Below, in pieces: positions 7,914 through 16,890 of a stretch of 64,000 nucleotides of DNA. A model generated the notes under the pieces. It had not been told where the DNA came from, ran no database searches, and saw only the letters and a program-made list of their open reading frames with translations. The stretch is from the NCBI RefSeq assembly GCF_029623395.1, contig NZ_JAPYKK010000006.1, forward strand, positions 1 through 64,000. The letters are read 5' to 3'. Positions within the stretch are counted from its first letter, which is position 1; every line of letters begins with the position of its first letter. This DNA is from Sphingomonas echinoides (GTDB lineage Bacteria; Pseudomonadota; Alphaproteobacteria; Sphingomonadales; Sphingomonadaceae). The position numbers and the translations under genes were made by a program.

Positions 7914-8177
7914 TTACATCGCGTTCGTGGTCGTGGTCGTGGTGTTCGACATCATCATGGTGTCGTTCGACATCATGCCACCGTCGTTTGCCATCGCGCC
8001 GTCGGTCGACGTCATCGTGTCGTTGGTCGACGTTGCCATCGTGTCGGTCGAGTTCAGGTCGGTGACCATCGTGTTGTCGGTCGTCGTCGTCTCGGTCTTG
8101 GGGGTGCAAGCCGAAATCGCGATCGCAGCAACAGCGATCATCGAACCAGCAGCGACCTTGGAAATGAATGCACGCAT
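7914..8177 (-). CDS. Small Thr/Met/Asn-rich lipoprotein
   Basis: This 87-residue protein starts MRAFISKVAAGSMIAVAAIA and has a lipobox-like ISAC, so it is probably lipidated at that cysteine. The mature part is low-complexity, made almost entirely of Thr, Met, Asp, Asn and Ser in patterns such as STNDTMTSTDG and a terminal TTTTTT run. There is no recognisable domain. The start is ATG at 8177 behind an AGGGAG ribosome-binding site on the minus strand. The long frame extending to 8927 lies antisense to lipB and is spurious. Function unknown; methionine clusters could bind metal, but that is speculation. Confidence 0.72.
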   Translation of the reverse strand: MRAFISKVAAGSMIAVAAIAISACTPKTETTTTDNTMVTDLNSTDTMATSTNDTMTSTDGAMANDGGMMSNDTMMMSNTTTTTTNAM

Positions 8178-8272
8178 TGGAAAGCTCCCTAGATAGAAGG
8201 ATTGGTAGGCCTCGAGACCTTTAATACCCAAACCGTGGTGGACATTAGTCGTATTACGCCTGACCCTCAAGC

Positions 8273-9013
8273 CTAGTTTTGTCGGGCCAAAGAATGAGTT
8301 TCCAGGAACGCCGCAAGCCGTAGCGCAAGGGCCGCGTCGAAAGTTGCGAAATCGGTAGGCGCGCCAAGCGCTTCGGCACTCGTGACGGCAAAATCCGCCA
8401 GACCGCACGGGACGATTCCCGCGAAATGCGACAAATCGGGCGCGAGATTGACCGAGAATCCGTGCAGCGTCACCCACCGCCGGACGCGGACGCCGATCGC
8501 GCCGATCTTGGCCTCGCTCGCGCCCGTGGCGGACAGCGGATCGGGCGCCATCGTCCAGATCCCGATCCGCCCGGGCGCGCGAAACGCCGGGATGCCGAGA
8601 TCCCGGAGCGTGGCGATCACCCAGCCTTCGAGCGCATGGACGAACTGCCGCACGTCGCGCCCCCGCTGAGTCAGGTCCAGCACGACATAACCGATCCGCT
8701 GGCCCGGCCCGTGATAGGTGTAGCGGCCACCGCGCCCCGTCCCGATCACGGGGAATTGCGGGTCGCGCAGATCCGCCGGATCCGCGCTCGTCCCGCCGGT
8801 ATAGACCGGGGGATGTTCGAGCAGCCAGATCAGTTCGCGCGCCGTACCCTCGGCAACCGCCGCCGCGCGCGCCTCCATTTCGGCGATCGCTTCGGCATAG
8901 GGAACGGGGGCGGGGGCGATCCGCCATTCGATGTCGTCTGGAATATGGTCCACGCCTGCTCGATTGCGCCAGTCGCGGCGCGGGTGCAAGTCATTGGCAA
9001 GCTGTCCGGCCAT
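8273..9013 (-). CDS. lipB: Octanoyl-[ACP]:protein octanoyltransferase
   Basis: LipB moves octanoate from acyl carrier protein to lipoyl domains, the first step of lipoate synthesis. Family marks are the glycine-rich [20 protein letters not shown], the lysine segment [20 protein letters not shown] and the catalytic cysteine in [10 protein letters not shown]. The longest frame starts at ATG 9013. Its first 20 residues look unlike the family, so GTG 8953 ([14 protein letters not shown]) is a realistic alternative start. lipA is not in the window. The gene diverges from the membrane-protein pair at 9097. Confidence 0.95.
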   Translation of the reverse strand: MAGQLANDLHPRRDWRNRAGVDHIPDDIEWRIAPAPVPYAEAIAEMEARAAAVAEGTARELIWLLEHPPVYTGGTSADPADLRDPQFPVIGTGRGGRYTYHGPGQRIGYVVLDLTQRGRDVRQFVHALEGWVIATLRDLGIPAFRAPGRIGIWTMAPDPLSATGASEAKIGAIGVRVRRWVTLHGFSVNLAPDLSHFAGIVPCGLADFAVTSAEALGAPTDFATFDAALALRLAAFLETHSLARQN

Positions 9014-9096
9014 GCGCTAACAGCGCGCAACTGCGCCTTGCCGAATGGACGGGCCGGGGGAACGGGCCGGTTTGGCCGGCGACGGGAGACGGCGAC

Positions 9097-9963
9097 GTGA
9101 TGGCGACGATGAGTACGGTATGGGACCGCACGACCGAGTTCCTCGGCGACAATCTCGCTTCGCTGACGCCGATCGCGCTGTTCGGCATCTTCCTGCCGCT
9201 CGCGCTGATCGGGAATTTGATGCCGCTGATGGGGGCGGTCGGTCTCGCTGGCAGTTCGGTCGTCGGCATCGTGGTCGTGATCCTGTCGCTCGCGAGCAAC
9301 TGGGGGGCGGTGGCGGTGACCGCGCTTGCGCTCGACCCGGCGGCGGGGCGGGCGTCGGCGGTACGGACCGCGAACCGCCGCTTCCTGCCCATCCTGGGGG
9401 TGAACGTGATCGCGCTGGTCGGGCTGTTCCTGGTGTTCCTGCCGGCGATGGTCGGCTTTGCGATGAGCGGCATTCCGACCGATCAGATGACCGGGGACAT
9501 GACCGGACCGCAGCCCTCGCTCGAAACGATCAACGCGCCGATCGTGCTGTTCGCCAGCCTCTACACGCTGGCGTTGCTGCCGGTGCTGTTGTGGATCGTC
9601 GCGCGTCTGTCGGTGATCATCCCGATCCTCGTCGACGAACGCCGTGGGCTGGGCGCCTTCGCCCAGGCCTTTCGACTCACGCGGGGCAGCGCGCTCAAGA
9701 TCATGGGGGTGATGCTGCTGTATCTCATCGTTTCGCAAGTGGCGGGGCTTGCCGCGCGCATGGTCGCGGGCGCAGTGTTTGGCATCGTGCTGGGGGGATT
9801 GGGACCAATGTCGCTTTCAGGAATTCTGACCGCGAGCGTGGTCGCCATCGTCTCCACGATCTTCCTGGTGCTGGCCGTCGCGTTCCTCGCCAAACTCTAC
9901 CTGGCGTTGCGCGACGCCCGCGCCCGGTCGGCCGACCTCGACGCGCCGGTCGTCGGCGCATGA
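9097..9963 (+). CDS. Polytopic membrane protein, first of a paralogous pair
   Basis: This 288-residue protein has about six hydrophobic helices, with an amphipathic FAQAFRLTRGSALKIMGVML segment between helices. That segment also occurs in its downstream neighbour and resembles glycerophosphodiester-phosphodiesterase-type membrane domains found as stand-alone proteins. The GTG at 9097 is well placed behind GGGAG, and ATG 9100 is an alternative. The stop overlaps the next gene's ATG (ATGA), so the two are translationally coupled and probably act together in the inner membrane. Function unknown. Confidence 0.8.
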   Translation: MMATMSTVWDRTTEFLGDNLASLTPIALFGIFLPLALIGNLMPLMGAVGLAGSSVVGIVVVILSLASNWGAVAVTALALDPAAGRASAVRTANRRFLPILGVNVIALVGLFLVFLPAMVGFAMSGIPTDQMTGDMTGPQPSLETINAPIVLFASLYTLALLPVLLWIVARLSVIIPILVDERRGLGAFAQAFRLTRGSALKIMGVMLLYLIVSQVAGLAARMVAGAVFGIVLGGLGPMSLSGILTASVVAIVSTIFLVLAVAFLAKLYLALRDARARSADLDAPVVGA

Positions 9964-10709
9964 AGCAGGCAATGGCACGGCTCGACGTCGTCGCGGTTCT
10001 GCGCGACGCCTGGACGATGGCGAAACGCGATCGGGACGTCCTGATCGGGGTCTGCGGCTTGCTGCTGCTCGTCCCGCAGATCGCGATGGCGATGTTCGTC
10101 GCGCGGCCCCCGGCGATGCCGACCACGTCCGAGGAAACCGCCGCCTGGATCGCGTCGGTCGAGGCGTGGTCGCAACTCTACAGCCTGCCGGTGATCGCTT
10201 TGTCGATCGTGCTGCTGCTGGGTAGCGCGACCGTGTTGGTGCTGTACCTCGACCGGGAGCGCCCGACGACGCAATCCGCCCTGATGCAGGCACTCGCGCT
10301 GTTGCCGCGGGTGATCCTGCTGTCGCTGCTGACGTCGATCCCGATCAGCCTGGGTACGCTGCTGCTGTTCCTGCCGGGATTGTACTTGCAGGGTCGACTG
10401 TTGCTCGCCCTGCCGTTGCTGGTCGCGAAACCGGGGCAAGGCGTGATTGCCGCCTTCACCCAGAGCTTCCGCCTGACGCGCGGGCACGGGCTGGTGCTGA
10501 TGGGGATTGCCTGCGTCACCGTGTTGATGGGCGATCTTCTGGCGCTGCCGTTCCGGAGCATCGGCGCCGCGCTGGCGGGGGCACCGCTCGCCAACCCGGT
10601 GGTCGCCGCGATCCTCCAGATCGGCGCCGCGACTGGCGTGACGATCGGGATGGTCGCGACGCTGTTGATCCAGGTCGCGCTCTACCGCCGGTTCAGCAAG
10701 GGAATGTGA
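9960..10709 (+). CDS. Polytopic membrane protein, second of a paralogous pair
   Basis: This 249-residue inner-membrane protein has about five or six transmembrane segments and the motif FTQSFRLTRGHGLVLMGIA, clearly related to FAQAFRLTRGSALKIMGVM in the gene before it. The pair therefore looks like a tandem duplication. Its ATG at 9960 overlaps the upstream TGA by the ATGA arrangement. The last 28 nt overlap the convergent acetyltransferase gene. No substrate or enzymatic motif is visible. Confidence 0.82.
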   Translation: MKQAMARLDVVAVLRDAWTMAKRDRDVLIGVCGLLLLVPQIAMAMFVARPPAMPTTSEETAAWIASVEAWSQLYSLPVIALSIVLLLGSATVLVLYLDRERPTTQSALMQALALLPRVILLSLLTSIPISLGTLLLFLPGLYLQGRLLLALPLLVAKPGQGVIAAFTQSFRLTRGHGLVLMGIACVTVLMGDLLALPFRSIGAALAGAPLANPVVAAILQIGAATGVTIGMVATLLIQVALYRRFSKGM

Positions 10710-11272
10710 GGCGCGCTGTCAGCGGGCAGATGCCCGCTGAGGCGCGGGTCGACGAAGGTCTCGACCGTGCGGCGAATCGGCTCGAACCCCTGCTTGCGAT
10801 AGAAGTTCAGCGCTGACGGGTGGTCGAGCGAGCAGGTGTGCAGCCACACCCGCGTGATGCCTTTTCCCCACGCACGGGTGAGCGCCTCGGCCATCAGCCA
10901 CCGGCCGAGCCCGCGACCCGCGAGTTCCGGAATCAACGCGAAGTAAGAAATTTCGCACGCCCCGGCGACGCGGAAGTCGAGTTCGAGGAAACCGACCTCG
11001 ATCCCCGCGGCGTCGACCGCGGCGTAGACCTTGACCGCCGGGTCATGGATCGTCCGCAACAGCGCCGCCTCGTCGATCACCAGCCGCGAGAACCACAGCC
11101 ACGGCGCCCCGACGCGCCGGAACAGCGCGCGATACGATTCCACCGTCGGCTGCTCCCACTGCACCAGGCGCAATGGCGACGCGGGCAGCGGCCGGAGCGG
11201 CGGGCGGCGACGCATCTCGAGCGTCGTGACGACCGCCGCCACCTCGTTCTCGCGGACCGGGATCAGCCCCAT
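10682..11272 (-). CDS. GNAT family N-acetyltransferase
   Basis: This 196-residue protein has the GNAT acetyl-CoA fold. Motif A appears as ALIPELAGRGLGRWLMAEAL (about residues 111–130) with the R/Q-x-x-G-x-G/A pattern RGLGRW, and motif B-like LDHPSALNFYRKQGFEPIRR follows. Substrate is unknown. Relatives modify small amines, antibiotics or protein N-termini. Its 3' end overlaps the convergent membrane-protein gene by 28 nt. hemF follows 16 nt upstream on the same strand, suggesting co-transcription. Confidence 0.88.
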   Translation of the reverse strand: MGLIPVRENEVAAVVTTLEMRRRPPLRPLPASPLRLVQWEQPTVESYRALFRRVGAPWLWFSRLVIDEAALLRTIHDPAVKVYAAVDAAGIEVGFLELDFRVAGACEISYFALIPELAGRGLGRWLMAEALTRAWGKGITRVWLHTCSLDHPSALNFYRKQGFEPIRRTVETFVDPRLSGHLPADSAPHIPLLNRR

Positions 11273-11288
11273 GCGCAGTCGCTTCCGG

Positions 11289-12134
11289 TCACGACCATGT
11301 CGCGCGCGGCGGCAGGCTCATCAGGATTGCGTCGATGTTGCCCCCGGTCTTGAGCCCGAACAGCGTCCCCCGGTCATAGACCAGGTTGAACTCGGCATAG
11401 CGCCCGCGCCATTCGAGCATCTGCGCCGTATCCGCAGCCGTGAACGGCAAGTTCATCCGCCGCCGCACGAGTCGTGGGTACACATCGAGGAACGCGCGCC
11501 CGATATCCTGGATGAACGCGAAGTTGGCGTCGAAGTCCCCCTCCAGATGATCGCAGAAGATCCCGCCGACCCCGCGATGGACCTTGCGGTGCGGGATGTA
11601 GAAATAGTCGTCGGCCCATTTGGCGTAGCGATCGTAATAATCGGCACCGTGCGGGTCGCACGCGGCCTTCAGCACGTCGTGGAACTCGGCGGTGTCCTCG
11701 TCATAGGGCAGCGGCGGATTGAGATCTGCGCCGCCCCCGAACCAGCGTTTGGTCGTGACCAGGAACCGCGTGTTCATGTGCACGGCGGGCACATGCGGGT
11801 TGGCCATGTGCGCGACCAGGCTAATTCCGGTCGCGAAGAATTGCGGGTTCTCGGCGGCGCCGTGAATCGACTTGGCGAACTCGCCCTCGAACACCCCGCC
11901 GACGGTCGACACGTTGACGCCGACTTTCTCGAACACCTTGCCCGTCATCACCCCGCGGACGCCGCCGCCGCCGGGCGCACCGTCCGGGTCGGTCCGATCC
12001 CACGGCGTATAGTCGAAGTCCGCGTCCGACCCAGCCTCGCGCTCAATCGCGACGAATTCGGCGCAGATCTGGTCGCGGAGCAGCTCGAACCATGTGCGAG
12101 CGCGGGCCTGTTCGGGGTCTAGGGCGATGTCCAC
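11289..12134 (-). CDS. hemF: Oxygen-dependent coproporphyrinogen III oxidase
   Basis: HemF decarboxylates coproporphyrinogen III to protoporphyrinogen IX using O2 in haem synthesis. Signature stretches include SLVAHMANPHVPAVHMNTRF, RWFGGGADLNPPLPYDEDT and RRMNLPFTAADTAQMLEWRG. I chose the GTG at 12134 (VDIALDPEQARARTWFELL; 281 aa) because AGGACA lies at a good distance upstream. An in-frame GTG at 12179 would add 15 poorly conserved residues. The product may help supply haem to the petABC cytochromes encoded close by. trmL lies upstream on the same strand. Confidence 0.95.
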   Translation of the reverse strand: MDIALDPEQARARTWFELLRDQICAEFVAIEREAGSDADFDYTPWDRTDPDGAPGGGGVRGVMTGKVFEKVGVNVSTVGGVFEGEFAKSIHGAAENPQFFATGISLVAHMANPHVPAVHMNTRFLVTTKRWFGGGADLNPPLPYDEDTAEFHDVLKAACDPHGADYYDRYAKWADDYFYIPHRKVHRGVGGIFCDHLEGDFDANFAFIQDIGRAFLDVYPRLVRRRMNLPFTAADTAQMLEWRGRYAEFNLVYDRGTLFGLKTGGNIDAILMSLPPRATWS

Positions 12135-12262
12135 GGTTTGGCTGTCCTGTTGTGGTGGGGAGGGGGCTCTACTCGTCACGGTGCGCTGGGGGAACCATAG
12201 GTAAAGGTGCTTAGTGGGCTTCTCCCCATCGCGGAATCCCCACTCGCGTCAGGCATGTAGGA

Positions 12263-12718
12263 TCATGCGGCGTCCGGGAAGCCGTTGGTCTGCCGCAAGG
12301 CCTCGGCAATCCCGATTCCCGCCGCCACCGCGATGTTGAGCGACCGCATCCCCTCCGCCAGCGGAATGCGCACCGCGACGTCGGCAAGCGCATGCACGTG
12401 GTCGGGAACGCCGCTCCCCTCGGACCCGAGCAGCAGCGTGTCGTCGGACGCAAAGGTCGCCGTATCCAGCCGCGTCCCGCCGCGCGTCGTCAGCAACACC
12501 AGCCGGCCCGTCACGGTCTGCAGGAACGCTTCCCAATCGGCATGGCGGTGGACCTGGACGGAATCGGCATAATCCATCCCCGATCGAGCGAGTGCCTTGT
12601 CGCTCCAGGTGAAGCCGGTCGGCTCGATCACATCGACGGGAACGCCGAAGCACGCGCCGAGACGCAGAATCGCGCCGACGTTGCCGGCGATATCGGGTTG
12701 GTAAAGAGCAATACGCAT
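12263..12718 (-). CDS. trmL: tRNA (cytidine(34)-2'-O)-methyltransferase
   Basis: This 151-residue SPOUT methyltransferase corresponds to minimal TrmL, which methylates the wobble ribose of certain leucine tRNAs. The start MRIALYQPDIAGNVGAILRL and the knotted SAM site LLLGSEGSGVPDHVHALADV and IPLAEGMRSLNIAVAAGI are diagnostic. The start is ATG 12718, and the longer upstream frame covers the promoter region shared with petA and is rejected. It diverges from petABC, so 12719–12908 (190 nt) should hold both promoters. I could not pick out a clear –35/–10 pair there. Confidence 0.95.
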   Translation of the reverse strand: MRIALYQPDIAGNVGAILRLGACFGVPVDVIEPTGFTWSDKALARSGMDYADSVQVHRHADWEAFLQTVTGRLVLLTTRGGTRLDTATFASDDTLLLGSEGSGVPDHVHALADVAVRIPLAEGMRSLNIAVAAGIGIAEALRQTNGFPDAA

Positions 12719-12908
12719 AGACAGAGCGCTACCACGCACGAATTGCTGTTGGCAAAATGTCGTTACGCCGTCTAACGTGGCTCGTCCCCGATCAACGCTT
12801 TGGGGGCGATCGGCAGGCAGGCACATTCGTGTCGCGCCTTCCCAATATGAACGATCGACCGTCGCCACGTAGCAGATGGGCGAAGGGCAGAGGTACAAGG
12901 GCTAGTCA

Positions 12909-13484
12909 ATGGCAACAGTCGATTCCGCCGTGCCACTTGGGGAAGATCCCGCTCCATTTCACGAGAAAGCACCGCGCCGTCGCGACTTTCTGAACATCGC
13001 CGCGGTGGCGACCGCCGGTGTCGGCGGCGTCATCGCGATCGTCCCACTGATCAATCAGATGAACCCCTCCGCCGACGTGCTCGCGCTGTCGACCACCGAG
13101 GTCGATCTGTCGAAGATCGAGGCGGGGTCGGGGATCGTCACCTCGTTCCGCAAACAGCCGCTGTTCGTCCGCAACCTGACGCCGGCCGAGATCGCCGCCG
13201 CCGACAAGGTCGCGCTTTCCGAACTGCGTGATCCCGAAACGCTCGAGCAGCGGACTCGCGGCAAGAAGAACTGGCTGATCACTTTGGGCGTCTGCACCCA
13301 TCTCGGCTGCATTCCGCAGGGCATCGTCGCAAGCGAGAATCGCGGCCAGTACGGCGGCTATTTCTGCCCGTGCCACGGATCGCAATACGATACCGCGGCG
13401 CGCATCCGCAAAGGCCCGGCACCGACCAACCTGGCGGTCCCGGAATATGCATTCACGACGCCGACAACGGTCACGGTGGGTTGA
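12909..13484 (+). CDS. petA: Ubiquinol–cytochrome c reductase Rieske iron–sulphur subunit
   Basis: This 191-residue subunit carries the [2Fe-2S] cluster that takes electrons from ubiquinol at the Qo site of cytochrome bc1. The N-terminus has [20 protein letters not shown], a Tat-type signal anchor. Cluster box I (CTHLGC) and box II (CPCHGS) supply the two Cys and two His ligands. It is first in petABC. petB begins 10 nt after the stop. Confidence 0.97.
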   Translation: MATVDSAVPLGEDPAPFHEKAPRRRDFLNIAAVATAGVGGVIAIVPLINQMNPSADVLALSTTEVDLSKIEAGSGIVTSFRKQPLFVRNLTPAEIAAADKVALSELRDPETLEQRTRGKKNWLITLGVCTHLGCIPQGIVASENRGQYGGYFCPCHGSQYDTAARIRKGPAPTNLAVPEYAFTTPTTVTVG

Positions 13485-13494
13485 GGATAGAACG

Positions 13495-14799
13495 ATGAGT
13501 TTTCCCTGGGCCAAACATTACGCGCCGCAAAACGGCTTTACCAAGTGGATCGACGAGCGCCTGCCGCTCCCGCGCCTCGTCTATGGCGCGGTCGGTGCGG
13601 GCTATCCCGTGCCGCGCAACCTCAATTACTTCTGGAACTTCGGCGTGCTCGCGGGCGCGGCGCTTGGTATCCAGATCATCACCGGCATCGTCCTCGCCAT
13701 GCATTATGCGGCGAACGGCGGGGTCGCGTTCGATTCGGTTGAGCACATCATGCGCGACGTCAACGCCGGCTGGTTCCTGCGCTATGCGCACGCGAACGGC
13801 GCGTCGATGTTCTTCATCGTCGTCTACATCCACATCTTCCGCGGGCTCTATTACGGATCGTACAAGGCCCCGCGAGAGATGATCTGGCTGCTCGGCGTCA
13901 CCATCTTCCTGCTGATGATGGCGACCGCGTTCATGGGCTATGTCCTCCCCTGGGGGCAGATGAGCTTCTGGGGTGCGCAGGTCATCACCGGCTTCTTCTC
14001 GGCGATTCCAGTTGTCGGCGAGACGATCCGGATCTGGCTGCTGGGCGGATATGCGCCGGATGATGCCGCGCTCAACCGCTTCTTCTCGCTGCACTATCTG
14101 CTGCCGTTCGTGATCGCGGGCGTCATCATCATGCACATCTGGGCGCTCCACATTCCGGGGTCGAACAACCCGACCGGGGTCGACGTCAAGGGTGAGCAGG
14201 ACACGGTCCCGTTCCATCCCTATTACACCGCGAAGGACGGCTTCGGGCTCGGCATCTTCCTGCTGATCTTCGCCTGCCTCATCTTCTTCGCGCCTAACTA
14301 TCTGGGCCATCCGGACAATTACGTTCCGGCCAACCCGCTGCAGACGCCGGCGCATATCGTGCCCGAATGGTATTTCTGGCCGTTCTACGCGATCCTGCGC
14401 GCCTTCACGGTCGACTTCATCCTGCCGGCCAAGCTGTGGGGCGTGCTCGCGATGTTCGGGTCGATCCTGCTGCTGTTCTTCCTGCCGTGGCTCGACAGTT
14501 CGCCGGTGCGCTCGTCCAACTATCGCCCGGTGTACCGGACGTTCTTCTGGGTGCTCGTCGCGGACGTGCTGATCCTGGGGTATTGCGGCGGCTCGCCGGC
14601 CGAGCCGGTGTACGTGATCCTCAGCCAGATCTGCGCGGCCTATTACTTCGCGCACTTCCTGATCATCCTGCCAATCATCGCGCGGACCGAGCGTCCGCGT
14701 CCGCTGCCCAACTCGATCACCGAGGCTGTGTTGGCGGGCAAGGGTGGCACCAGTCCGATGCATACCGCGGTCAGCGGTAGCCCGGTTCCGGCCGAATAA
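13495..14799 (+). CDS. petB: Cytochrome b subunit of the bc1 complex
   Basis: This 434-residue polytopic protein holds haems bL and bH and both quinone sites. Visible hallmarks are the haem-binding helices around [14 protein letters not shown] and [34 protein letters not shown], and the Qo-site PEWY motif in [17 protein letters not shown] near residue 300. The start is ATG 13495 ([14 protein letters not shown]). It is the full fused cytochrome b rather than the split b6/subunit IV form. The transcript continues into petC after 14 nt. Confidence 0.97.
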   Translation: MSFPWAKHYAPQNGFTKWIDERLPLPRLVYGAVGAGYPVPRNLNYFWNFGVLAGAALGIQIITGIVLAMHYAANGGVAFDSVEHIMRDVNAGWFLRYAHANGASMFFIVVYIHIFRGLYYGSYKAPREMIWLLGVTIFLLMMATAFMGYVLPWGQMSFWGAQVITGFFSAIPVVGETIRIWLLGGYAPDDAALNRFFSLHYLLPFVIAGVIIMHIWALHIPGSNNPTGVDVKGEQDTVPFHPYYTAKDGFGLGIFLLIFACLIFFAPNYLGHPDNYVPANPLQTPAHIVPEWYFWPFYAILRAFTVDFILPAKLWGVLAMFGSILLLFFLPWLDSSPVRSSNYRPVYRTFFWVLVADVLILGYCGGSPAEPVYVILSQICAAYYFAHFLIILPIIARTERPRPLPNSITEAVLAGKGGTSPMHTAVSGSPVPAE

Positions 14800-14813
14800 G
14801 GGGCAATTCGAGC

Positions 14814-15632
14814 ATGATCCGCTACATATCCTGGGCCGTCGGCGCTGCCTTCGTCTTCGTCCTCGCGCTGGCCCTGTTCAGCTCGGTGTCGGGACTCATC
14901 ACCGACCCGGTCGCGCCGACCGCGACTGAAGAGTTCCACAAGCATCCCAAGGAGCTGTCGCTAGCGTCGAACGGCTTCTTCGGCACCTACGACCAGCGCC
15001 AGCTCCAGCGCGGACTTCAGGTTTACAAGGAAGTCTGTGCGAACTGCCATTCGCTCAAGCACGTCGCGTTCCGTGACCTGACCCAGCTCGGCTATTCCGC
15101 CGGGCAGGTGAAGAAGTTCGCGGCGGACTGGGCGGTCAAGGCGGTCGATATCGACCCCAAGAGCGGCGACAAGGTAGAGCGCCCCAACACGCCCGCCGAC
15201 AAGTTCCCGACGGTCTATTATCCCGGCCTCGGCAACCCGCCAGATCTCTCGCTGATCACCAAGGCGCGGCATGAGGGCACTGCCTACACCTACTCGCTGC
15301 TGACCGGCTATGCCGACCAGCCTGCCGAGCTGCTCAAGAAGTTCCCCGACGCGAAGACGCCGGACGGGCTGTATTACAACCCGTATTTCGCGAACCTCAA
15401 CATCGCGATGCCGCCCCCGCTGACGCAGGACGGCCAGGTGACTTATCTCGACGGGACCAAGTCGACCGTCGACCAGAATGCGAAGGACGTTTCCGCCTTC
15501 CTGACCTGGGCAGCGGAACCCAACCTGCCGGCACGGCATGGCGCAGGCATCGCGGTGGTGCTGTTCCTGCTGGTCTTCTCCGCGCTCGCTTACGGCGCGT
15601 ATCAGAACATCTGGCGCGACATTAAGCACTGA
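14814..15632 (+). CDS. petC: Cytochrome c1
   Basis: This 272-residue cytochrome passes electrons from the Rieske protein to soluble cytochrome c. A hydrophobic N-terminal segment (AVGAAFVFVLALALFSSVSG) leads to the periplasm. The single haem site is CANCH near residue 77, the axial-methionine region lies in YFANLNIAMPPPL, and the C-terminal anchor is IAVVLFLLVFSALAYGAYQN followed by IWRDIKH. It ends the petABC operon, and a strong terminator begins 25 nt after the stop. Confidence 0.97.
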   Translation: MIRYISWAVGAAFVFVLALALFSSVSGLITDPVAPTATEEFHKHPKELSLASNGFFGTYDQRQLQRGLQVYKEVCANCHSLKHVAFRDLTQLGYSAGQVKKFAADWAVKAVDIDPKSGDKVERPNTPADKFPTVYYPGLGNPPDLSLITKARHEGTAYTYSLLTGYADQPAELLKKFPDAKTPDGLYYNPYFANLNIAMPPPLTQDGQVTYLDGTKSTVDQNAKDVSAFLTWAAEPNLPARHGAGIAVVLFLLVFSALAYGAYQNIWRDIKH

Positions 15633-15656
15633 GTTCGGTCGAACCAGCGATCACAG

Positions 15657-15692
15657 GGCGGCCCGGAAAGACTTCCGGGCCGCCCTTTTTTG
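15657..15692 (+). terminator. Intrinsic terminator of petABC
   Basis: A perfect 13-bp stem, GGGCGGCCCGGAA (15657–15669) with TTCCGGGCCGCCC (15674–15686), closes an AGAC loop and is followed by six T residues. Confidence 0.95.
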
Positions 15693-15763
15693 CGTGAACG
15701 GCGTCCACCTTGCGGGTAGGAGGCACGCTCGGCACTTGCCGGAACGACAAGGGAAGCTCGGCC

Positions 15764-16294
15764 GTGAACGATGACTTGAAGGCACTGATCCGCACCATTC
15801 CCGATTTCCCCAAGCCGGGAATCCAGTTCCGCGACATCACGACGCTGCTGCTGAATGCCGAAGGGTTCGCGACCAGCATCGCGCGGATGGCTGCGGCGAC
15901 GCTGGGCCCGGTCGACCTCGTCGCCGGGATCGAAGCGCGCGGCTTCATCTTCGCCGCGGCGCTCGCGGTGCCGTTGAAGGCGGGCGTCCTGTTGATCCGC
16001 AAGGACGGCAAGCTCCCCGGCGTCACCATCGCGGAGGATTACGCGCTCGAATATGGCACCGACCGGATCGCGATGCATGAGGATGCCTGCGCACCCGGCA
16101 AGCGCGTGCTGCTGGTCGACGATCTGATCGCCACCGGCGGCACCGCGAGAGCGGCGGTACGGCTGTTGCGCAAGGCGGGGGCCGTGGTCGAGCAGGCGCA
16201 GTTCCTGGTCGACCTGCCCGATCTGGGCGGCGCCGACGCGCTCCGCGCCGAAGCGCTGTCGGTCGATTCGCTGGTCGCATTTCCGGGGCACTAG
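15764..16294 (+). CDS. apt: Adenine phosphoribosyltransferase
   Basis: This 176-residue enzyme salvages adenine to AMP with PRPP. The N-terminal PDFPKPGIQFRDITTLL and the PRPP loop VLLVDDLIATGGTARAAV near residue 120 are diagnostic, as is AGIEARGFIF. The start is GTG 15764 (VNDDLKALIRTIPD) behind AAGGGA. The frame extending to 15710 is less likely because it adds sequence unlike the family. It stands alone between the petABC terminator and a lipoprotein gene. Confidence 0.95.
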   Translation: MNDDLKALIRTIPDFPKPGIQFRDITTLLLNAEGFATSIARMAAATLGPVDLVAGIEARGFIFAAALAVPLKAGVLLIRKDGKLPGVTIAEDYALEYGTDRIAMHEDACAPGKRVLLVDDLIATGGTARAAVRLLRKAGAVVEQAQFLVDLPDLGGADALRAEALSVDSLVAFPGH

Positions 16295-16375
16295 CCGCCG
16301 CGCGGAACGTCGCGCCGCGCGAGCGGTTCTATCCGGAGACGCTCGACCATCGCCGAGCACCTTTCGGAGCTCGCC

Positions 16376-16882
16376 ATGTCGTTTCGCTTCCCCCGGCCGA
16401 TGGCCAAACTCGCGATCGCGGTCGCTGCCTTCGGGTCGACGCTCGGGCTTTCCGGCTGTGCGGACGGCTATGGCTATGGCGGCGGCTATGGCGGGGTCAA
16501 CGTCGGCTACGCCAATGCGGCGTGGGACCCCTATTATGGCGGGTACTCGGGCAATCCCTATTGGGGCTGGAACGACAATTTCTATTACCCCGGCACCGGT
16601 TATTACGTCTTCGATCGCTCCAACCGGCGCTATCGCTGGAACGCGCAGCAGCGCGGCTATTGGCAGGGGCGCGCGCAGGGCTGGCGCAGCGCGCGGCGGG
16701 AAATCCGGCCGATGTGGCGCGACTACGGGGTCCGCGGCGGTCCCGGCATCGGTAGTCCCGGAATCAGTGGCCGCGAGCGCTTCGGCAACCGCGGCCCCGA
16801 CGGCAGCCGCTTTGGCGGCCAGCGCTTTGGTGGCGGGCGGTTCGAGGGCCGGCGTCCGGGCGGTGGCCGCCCCCACCGCTGA
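16376..16882 (+). CDS. Gly/Tyr/Arg-rich putative lipoprotein
   Basis: This 168-residue protein has a positively charged N-terminus, a hydrophobic core and a lipobox LSGC near residue 28, so it is probably an outer-membrane or periplasmic lipoprotein. The mature part is rich in Gly and Tyr (GYGYGGGYGG), then has YYVFDRSNRRYRWNAQQRGY, and ends in an Arg/Gly tail with repeats such as RFGGQRFGGGRFEGRRPGG. The basic tail might bind nucleic acid, polysaccharide or cell wall. Function unknown. It converges with the MaoC gene. Confidence 0.7.
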   Translation: MSFRFPRPMAKLAIAVAAFGSTLGLSGCADGYGYGGGYGGVNVGYANAAWDPYYGGYSGNPYWGWNDNFYYPGTGYYVFDRSNRRYRWNAQQRGYWQGRAQGWRSARREIRPMWRDYGVRGGPGIGSPGISGRERFGNRGPDGSRFGGQRFGGGRFEGRRPGGGRPHR

Positions 16883-16890
16883 CCAAAGCG

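Noticed and set aside
9045..10709. 554-residue frame that could suggest one fused membrane protein
   Set aside because: Its first ~300 residues are out of frame with the real hydrophobic protein at 9097–9963. The sequence shows two overlapping genes, not a fusion or frameshift.
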